Source: Massilia sp. WG5
GTDB taxonomy: Bacteria; Pseudomonadota; Gammaproteobacteria; Burkholderiales; Burkholderiaceae_D
NCBI RefSeq assembly: GCF_001412595.2
Contig: NZ_CP012640.2
Location: 4,154,001-4,218,000 of the forward strand
Reading direction: 5' to 3'
Length of the DNA: 64,000 bases
Position 1 is the first letter of the stretch; the number at the start of each line of letters is the position of its first letter. A program made the position numbers and the translations under genes. Of the stretch, positions 59,043 to 64,000 are shown piece after piece. The notes under the pieces were generated by a model, which worked only from the letters and a program-made list of their open reading frames with translations, did no database searches and was not told the origin of the DNA.

Positions 59043-59076
59043 AAAGCCCCACCAGTGATCTGGTGGGGCTTTTTGC
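59043..59076 (+). terminator. Terminator of rRNA operon 3
   Basis: Thirteen-base perfect arms (59043-59055 and 59060-59072) with TGAT loop and T-run, identical in the stem to operon 2. Confidence 0.88.
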
Positions 59077-59153
59077 TTTTGCGCGTCCCATCCGTCGCCC
59101 CACGGCGATTTGCGGCACAATGCAGCTGTTGTCTAACCATTAAGGCCAACAGC

Positions 59154-60638
59154 ATGAAAGAACAGGTTGCGAGGAAGGTGACCCTGGTCCGCGCCATCGA
59201 AACTGCGGACATCAAACATGAGATCCTGAGCGACGACGACCGCATGTACGCCAGCCGCAGCGCACGCGAACTCGCGCAATGGTCCGCGGCCGACAGCAAA
59301 TCGCCGCTCACGCTCGACCACTTCCTCGAACAGCGCTCCGAGCAGATCCTCAAACGCCTGGCCGAACGCACACCCGCCTTCCGCGCCTTCCTGCAGCGGC
59401 GCCCCTTGTTGCCGGTGCTGTCCGTGCTGCTGCCGCTGCTTGCCCTGATCCTGGGGGGCGCCATCGATCACATCGCCGATCCGCACCGCGTCGACCTGCT
59501 GTCGGCGCCGCTCCTGCTGATCATCGGCTGGAACCTGCTGGTCTACGTGATCCTGCTGGCCTGGCTCCTGGTTCCATCCAGGCGCACGGGCTGGGTCAGT
59601 GCCGAGACAATGCGCAGGCTCAGCGTCGGCAAGGCCAGGCTGCCGCGCAAGCTGCCGGCGCCGCTGGCGGCAGCCCTCGGCGAGTATGCCGCCGACTGGA
59701 CCCAGCTCTCATGGAAGCTGAACCACGCGCGCCTGAGCCGCACCATTCACCTGTCGGCCGCCGCGTTCGCGCTGGGCGCCGTCATCTCCCTGTACGCGCG
59801 CGGCCTGCTGACGGAATATGCGGCCGGCTGGGAGAGCACCTTCCTCGACGCGAAGCAGGTTCACACCCTGCTGTCCTGGCTGTTCGCTCCCGCCATGTTT
59901 TTATTCCCGCTCGACGGCTTCAGCGTCGCCGACGTGCAGGCCCTGCGCTTCGTGCAGGAACCCTCTGCGGCCGGCGGCGCACGCTGGGTTCACCTGTACG
60001 CTGCGACCCTGCTGCTGCTGGTGATCCTGCCGCGCCTGGTCCTGTCGCTGTTCGCCGGCTGGCGCGCGGCCCGGCTCGCACGACGCTTTCCGCTCGACCT
60101 GCAGCAGCCGTACTACCTCAAGCTCGCCGACCACATCGGCGCCGGTCCCGGGCCGGTGACGCTGCGCGTGCTGCCCTACAGCTTCACGCTCGACGAACGC
60201 CGCGACCGCGGCCTGTCCGAGATCGCAGCAAGCATGTTCGGCGAGCAGACTCGCGTGATGCTGCGGCCGGCGCTGCCCTACGGCGAAGATCCGAAGTTCG
60301 TCCTGCAGGATCTGCGCCCCGAGACCGGCGAGACGAGAACCGTGACGGCGGTGCTGTTCAACCTCGCCGCCACGCCCGAACAGGAGAACCACGGCGCGCT
60401 GCTGTCCGCGATCGCGCGCCAGCTGCCCGGCGGCGTGACGGTGCTGGCCGACGAATCCTCCTTGACGGAACGCGCGATGCAGCAGGAAGGCGCCGATGCG
60501 CGGCTGGCCGAACGGATCGCCCTGTGGCGCCAGTTCTGCACCTATCACCAGCTCCCGGTGACGGTGGTGAACCTGCTCCAGCCTGCGAAGTACCTGTCCG
60601 GCACCGATGGCGGCGTGGCCGCGGCGGGCGCACGATGA
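59154..60638 (+). CDS. DUF2868 domain membrane protein
   Basis: The 494-residue protein matches the DUF2868 family by overall layout. A soluble N-terminus holds ILSDDDRMYASRSARELAQW. Two hydrophobic segments lie near residues 85-102 and 115-140, a second pair around 200-260, and another near 285-310. A ~180-residue soluble C-terminal domain starts after GWRAARLARRFPLDLQQPYY. The frame extends to 59055, but ATG 59154 with AAGG upstream is preferred. Its stop overlaps the next gene's start (ATGA), so the two are translationally coupled. Function is unknown. Confidence 0.85.
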   Translation: MKEQVARKVTLVRAIETADIKHEILSDDDRMYASRSARELAQWSAADSKSPLTLDHFLEQRSEQILKRLAERTPAFRAFLQRRPLLPVLSVLLPLLALILGGAIDHIADPHRVDLLSAPLLLIIGWNLLVYVILLAWLLVPSRRTGWVSAETMRRLSVGKARLPRKLPAPLAAALGEYAADWTQLSWKLNHARLSRTIHLSAAAFALGAVISLYARGLLTEYAAGWESTFLDAKQVHTLLSWLFAPAMFLFPLDGFSVADVQALRFVQEPSAAGGARWVHLYAATLLLLVILPRLVLSLFAGWRAARLARRFPLDLQQPYYLKLADHIGAGPGPVTLRVLPYSFTLDERRDRGLSEIAASMFGEQTRVMLRPALPYGEDPKFVLQDLRPETGETRTVTAVLFNLAATPEQENHGALLSAIARQLPGGVTVLADESSLTERAMQQEGADARLAERIALWRQFCTYHQLPVTVVNLLQPAKYLSGTDGGVAAAGAR

Positions 60639-62101
60639 GCGAGCCGGCCAAGGTCCAGTTCGCGCTGGTTTCACACACGAACAATGGCAAGACCACCCTC
60701 GCGCGCACCCTGGTGGGAATGGATGTCGGCGAAGTGCGCGATGCCGCCCACGTGACCACCTTCTCCGAAGCGCACCTGCTGCAATCCACCGAGCAGGGCG
60801 ACAGCCTGCTCTTGTGGGACACGCCCGGCTTCGGCGATTCGGTGCGCCTGCTCAAGCGGCTCGCCATGTCGGGCAATCCGATCGGCTGGTTCCTGCGCGA
60901 GGTGTTCGACCGCTATCGCGACCGTCCGTTCTGGCTCAGCCAGCAGGCCTTGCGCGCCGCGCGCGACGAGGCCGACGTGGTGCTCTACCTGGTGAATTCG
61001 AGCGAACACCCGCGCGATGCCGGCTACCTGCCGGCCGAGATGCGTATCCTGGAGTGGCTCGGCAAGCCGGTCGTGGTCCTGCTCAACCAATTGGGTCCGC
61101 CGCGTCCCGCCGCCGAGGAGCAGGCTGAGCAGAGCTTGTGGAAGCAGCACCTCGACCAGTACCCCATCGTGCGCGACGTGCTCGCGCTCGACGCCTTCGC
61201 GCGCTGCTGGGTGCACGAACACGTCTTCTATGAAGCGGTCGGAAAACTGGTGCCGGAACCGAAACGCGCCGCTTATGCGCGCCTGCGCGCGGCCTGGGAA
61301 GCGAACAGCCTGGCGCGCTACCACGATTCCTTGCGCATCACCGCCGACCAGCTGGCTGCGGCGGCGCGCGACAGCGAAGCCATCCCCGAGGAAGGGGGCA
61401 GCTTCCTGCAGTCGGCGCTCAAGGCGGTCAAGCTGGGTAAATCCGATGCGCGTCGCCAGGAAGCGGCGATGGCGCGGCTGGTCGAACGGCTCGAGGGACG
61501 GATCGCGCAAGCCACCACGCGCCTGCTGACCCTGCACCGCCTGGACCCCGGCGACGCGGCCCGCATCAACGCCCGCGTGCGCGACAACTTCAAGGTCCGC
61601 GCGCCGCTCGACAAGACCCAGGCCGGCCTGCTCGGCGCGGTGGTCTCGGGCGCGGCGACGGGACTCTCCGCCGACCTGATGGCGGGTGGACTGACGCTGG
61701 GGGGCGGCGCGCTGCTGGGCGCGATCGTCGGTGCGCTGACGATGGCCGGCGCCGCCTGGGGATTCAATACGACCACCGACCGCAACCATCCGACCGTGCA
61801 GTTTGCGCCGCCTTTCCTGCGCACGCTAATGGTCAGCAGCATCCTGCGCTACCTGGCCGTCGCCCACTTCGGCCGCGGCCGTGGGAATTTCGTCGAAGGC
61901 GAGGCGCCGCCGTTCTGGCAGGCGGCGGTGGAGGCGGCGCTGCAGGCGCACTGTCCGGACCTCGAGCGCTTCTGGGAGGCGCTGCGCAGCCAGGACAACA
62001 AGGGCGCCGGACAGCTCTACGACCTGCTCACGGCAGTGGTCGACGACGTGTTCGGCCGTCTGTATCCCGATGTGCGCATCCCCGCCCGGCAGGACACCTA
62101 G
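60635..62101 (+). CDS. DUF3482 GTPase-like protein
   Basis: The 488-residue protein has an N-terminal Ras-like/Era-like GTPase domain. The P-loop SHTNNGKTTL is at residues 13-22 and the G3 motif DTPGFGD at 62-68. The G4 position NQLG (151-154) departs from the usual NKxD, so guanine specificity is doubtful. A long helical region follows. A Gly/Ala-rich zipper-like hydrophobic stretch (about 330-375) could insert in a membrane, as in dynamin-like or stress-associated GTPases. The open frame far upstream is a shadow of the DUF2868 gene. Its stop shares CTAG with the convergent receptor gene. Function unknown. Confidence 0.85.
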   Translation: MSEPAKVQFALVSHTNNGKTTLARTLVGMDVGEVRDAAHVTTFSEAHLLQSTEQGDSLLLWDTPGFGDSVRLLKRLAMSGNPIGWFLREVFDRYRDRPFWLSQQALRAARDEADVVLYLVNSSEHPRDAGYLPAEMRILEWLGKPVVVLLNQLGPPRPAAEEQAEQSLWKQHLDQYPIVRDVLALDAFARCWVHEHVFYEAVGKLVPEPKRAAYARLRAAWEANSLARYHDSLRITADQLAAAARDSEAIPEEGGSFLQSALKAVKLGKSDARRQEAAMARLVERLEGRIAQATTRLLTLHRLDPGDAARINARVRDNFKVRAPLDKTQAGLLGAVVSGAATGLSADLMAGGLTLGGGALLGAIVGALTMAGAAWGFNTTTDRNHPTVQFAPPFLRTLMVSSILRYLAVAHFGRGRGNFVEGEAPPFWQAAVEAALQAHCPDLERFWEALRSQDNKGAGQLYDLLTAVVDDVFGRLYPDVRIPARQDT

Positions 62102-64000
62102 AAGCGGTACTGCATGCTGGCGCCGATGACCCAGTTGCGGCCCGGCGCGGCTTCGTAATAGCGGCGGTTGCTGTCGCCAACGATCACCGAGCCGATGTAA
62201 TTGCGGTCGAGCAGGTTGTTTACGCGCGCATACTCTTTCACCCGCCAGGCGCCGAGCTGCTGCTGGGCCTGCACGCGCAGGTTGGCGATCATGTAGCCCG
62301 GCGCCGGATTGGCCTGGTTGGCATCGTCCGGATACATCTTGGTGTTCGCGATCGTCTCGAGCGCCGCGCCGTAGCGGTCAGCCTCATCCTTCCAGCCAAG
62401 CTCGCCGTACAGGCTGGCGTTCGGCACGCCCGGCAGGCGGCTGCCCGCGAGGACGGCGCCGAAGCCTTCGTCGTAGACGGCGCGCAGGACGCTCAGGGCC
62501 AGCCTGCCGGTCCAGTTGCGCCGCCACGCGGCGTCGAGCGACAGTTCGCCGCCCTGACGCAGGGTCGCGCTGGCGTTGCGGTAGCTGGTGCGTCCGCCGG
62601 AAGCGCTGTCGACCACCAGCTCGTCGCTGGTCTTCACCTGGAACACGGCCGCATTGATGCGCACGCCGTCCATCGGCATGGCTTTCACGCCGGCCTCCAA
62701 ATGCGTGCTCTTGGCCGGCGCCAGCGCGAAATTGAAGCCGCCGCCGACGCCCGAGTAGAACACCTCGTTCAGGGTCGGGGTCTCGAAGCCGCGCGCGGCG
62801 CTGGCGTAAACGTTCAGGCCGGGGTTCACCTTGTAGAGGACGCCGAGCAACGGCGTCGTGTGGTGGTAGCTGACGCTGCCGCTGTCGTTGCCGTTGGCGA
62901 GGTAGCGGTCCTCGACGTCGAAGTCGACCCGGCTGTGGCGCAGGCCGGCGCTCAGCACCCAGGGGCCGCGCTCCCATTCGAACTGGGCATACGGGTCGAG
63001 GTTGTTCACGTCGTCGTTCTCGTCGCGGCGCAGGCGGCCCTTGACGCCGAACTCGCTGCCCACGAAGTTTTCATACCCCTTGCGGTCGTCGTTCGAGGCC
63101 CCCGCCTCGATGCCGAAGGTCGAGCGCAGCGTGCCGTCGAGGAGGGGCCGCGACATGTTCCAGTTGGCGTCGATACCGTGGAAGTCGCGGTCGAAGTCGA
63201 CCACGCCGCCCGAGTGGCTCGGCGGCGCCTGGAAGCCTTGCGAGAAAGCCTGGTACTGGATCACGCGGCGGTTGCCGACGTAGGCGGTGACGTGCAGCCG
63301 GTCGCTGCCGAAGCGCTGTTCCCAGGTCGCGCCCAGCTGCTGGTGGTCGATGCTCTTGCGGGTGTTGTAGCGCTCGGCGTAGGTGCGCTGCGGATTCTGC
63401 GGGTCGCTGGTGTCGATCTCGCCCGCGCGCGGGTCGCGCTGCCAGGTGGCCCAGGTGGCGCCGAGCGGGTCTTGCGTATCGTCCTGGCGCAGTCCGCCGG
63501 CGACGAGCACCAGGCGGCTGGTCGAACTCGGCGTGAAGCTGAGCTTGGCATAGGCCTGGTCGCGCCGGGCGGCGCTGTGGCTGCGGTAGCCGTCGGTGTC
63601 GAAACGGGACGCATCCAGCAGGTAGCCGACGCCGCCGGCGCTGCCGCTCGCGTTCAGGTCGGTCTTGTGGCTGCCGTAGCTGCCGGCGCTGACGTTCAGT
63701 TCGACCTCCTGCGCGCCCTTCGGATCGCGCGTAAACATCTGGATCACGCCGCCGGAGTGGTTGCCGTACAGGGCCGAGAAGGGGCCGCGCAGCACTTCGA
63801 TGCGCTCGGCCAGGTCGAGGTCGAAGGTGGCGGCCTGGCCCTGGCCGTCGGGCATGGTGGCCGGAATGCCGTCGGCGATCAGGCGCACGCCGCGCACGCC
63901 GAAGGCCGAGCGGGCGCCGAAGCCGCGCGACGAGATCTGCAGATCCTGCGCATAGTTCTGGCGGTTCTGCACCACCAGCCCCGGCACCGCGGCCAGGGCT
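62098..64000 (-). CDS. TonB-dependent outer-membrane receptor (5' end beyond window)
   Basis: The 634 visible codons cover most of the plug (VVQNRQNYAQDLQISSRGFG; GIPATMPDGQGQAATFDLDLAERIEVLRGPFSALYGNHSGGVIQMFT, quoted in parts) and the full barrel to the C-terminal MQYRF. The plug's ARSAFGVRGVRLIADGIP resembles siderophore/iron-type receptors. The reading frame is open to the last base of the window, so the signal peptide and TonB box lie outside. Substrate is unknown. Confidence 0.92.
   Translation of the reverse strand, partial: ALAAVPGLVVQNRQNYAQDLQISSRGFGARSAFGVRGVRLIADGIPATMPDGQGQAATFDLDLAERIEVLRGPFSALYGNHSGGVIQMFTRDPKGAQEVELNVSAGSYGSHKTDLNASGSAGGVGYLLDASRFDTDGYRSHSAARRDQAYAKLSFTPSSTSRLVLVAGGLRQDDTQDPLGATWATWQRDPRAGEIDTSDPQNPQRTYAERYNTRKSIDHQQLGATWEQRFGSDRLHVTAYVGNRRVIQYQAFSQGFQAPPSHSGGVVDFDRDFHGIDANWNMSRPLLDGTLRSTFGIEAGASNDDRKGYENFVGSEFGVKGRLRRDENDDVNNLDPYAQFEWERGPWVLSAGLRHSRVDFDVEDRYLANGNDSGSVSYHHTTPLLGVLYKVNPGLNVYASAARGFETPTLNEVFYSGVGGGFNFALAPAKSTHLEAGVKAMPMDGVRINAAVFQVKTSDELVVDSASGGRTSYRNASATLRQGGELSLDAAWRRNWTGRLALSVLRAVYDEGFGAVLAGSRLPGVPNASLYGELGWKDEADRYGAALETIANTKMYPDDANQANPAPGYMIANLRVQAQQQLGAWRVKEYARVNNLLDRNYIGSVIVGDSNRRYYEAAPGRNWVIGASMQYRF

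Noticed and set aside
59279..60634. Upstream in-frame extension of the DUF3482 gene
   Set aside because: It overlaps the DUF2868 gene in another register and has no family similarity; ATG 60635 with ATGA overlap is the natural start.

Overview
The window looks like a chromosomal segment of an Oxalobacteraceae (Betaproteobacteria) genome, most likely Massilia or a close relative. The evidence is the 16S rRNA sequence, the high GC and codon bias, the rpe-gph-trpEGDC gene order, and the abundance of TonB-dependent receptors. No phage, IS element, integrase or CRISPR array is visible. The striking feature is three complete, same-strand rRNA operons (16S-tRNA-Ile-tRNA-Ala-23S-5S) within about 36 kb.

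Region 1 (1-12.2 kb, mostly + strand): a tiny membrane peptide with its own terminator; a proV-proW-proX glycine betaine/proline ABC transporter; then, on the minus strand, tRNA-Phe followed by a PhnA/YjdM zinc-ribbon gene; a UbiH-type flavin hydroxylase and a DsbC-type disulfide isomerase; an IorA-IorB molybdenum hydroxylase with a MocA-type cofactor cytidylyltransferase; and an M61 peptidase.

Region 2 (12.2-18.9 kb, minus strand): rpe-gph-trpL-trpE-trpG-trpD-(LysE/RhtB exporter)-trpC-(TonB-domain lipoprotein). A 28-residue leader peptide with four Trp codons and a nested terminator hairpin lie between gph and trpE. This is a complete attenuation control not obvious from gene finding alone.

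Region 3 (18.9-22.9 kb): apaG, a 28-residue membrane peptide, mltA, an MFS transporter, and an enoyl-CoA hydratase closed by a strong terminator.

Region 4 (22.9-59.1 kb): the three rRNA operons (16S starting near 23317, 43837 and 53909). Between the first and second lie a frameshifted M28 aminopeptidase, a double-DUF2061 membrane protein with a Fur-like site, and a long minus-strand cobalamin locus. The locus is cobT-cobS-cobC, then a cobalamin riboswitch, then btuB-btuC-btuD-cobO-cobB-cobU-cbiB-cobD-btuF-cobQ. It covers B12 uptake, adenosylation, amidation, aminopropanol attachment and lower-loop assembly, with no corrin-ring genes here. Between the second and third operons lie an intact TonB-dependent receptor and a decayed one. 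The rRNA operons share leaders, spacers and processing stems but differ by compensated helix changes in a mosaic pattern that suggests partial gene conversion.

Region 5 (59.1-64 kb): a translationally coupled DUF2868 membrane protein and DUF3482 GTPase-like protein of unknown function (the best candidate here for an uncharacterised module), ending tail-to-tail in a shared CTAG with a TonB-dependent receptor that runs off the right edge.
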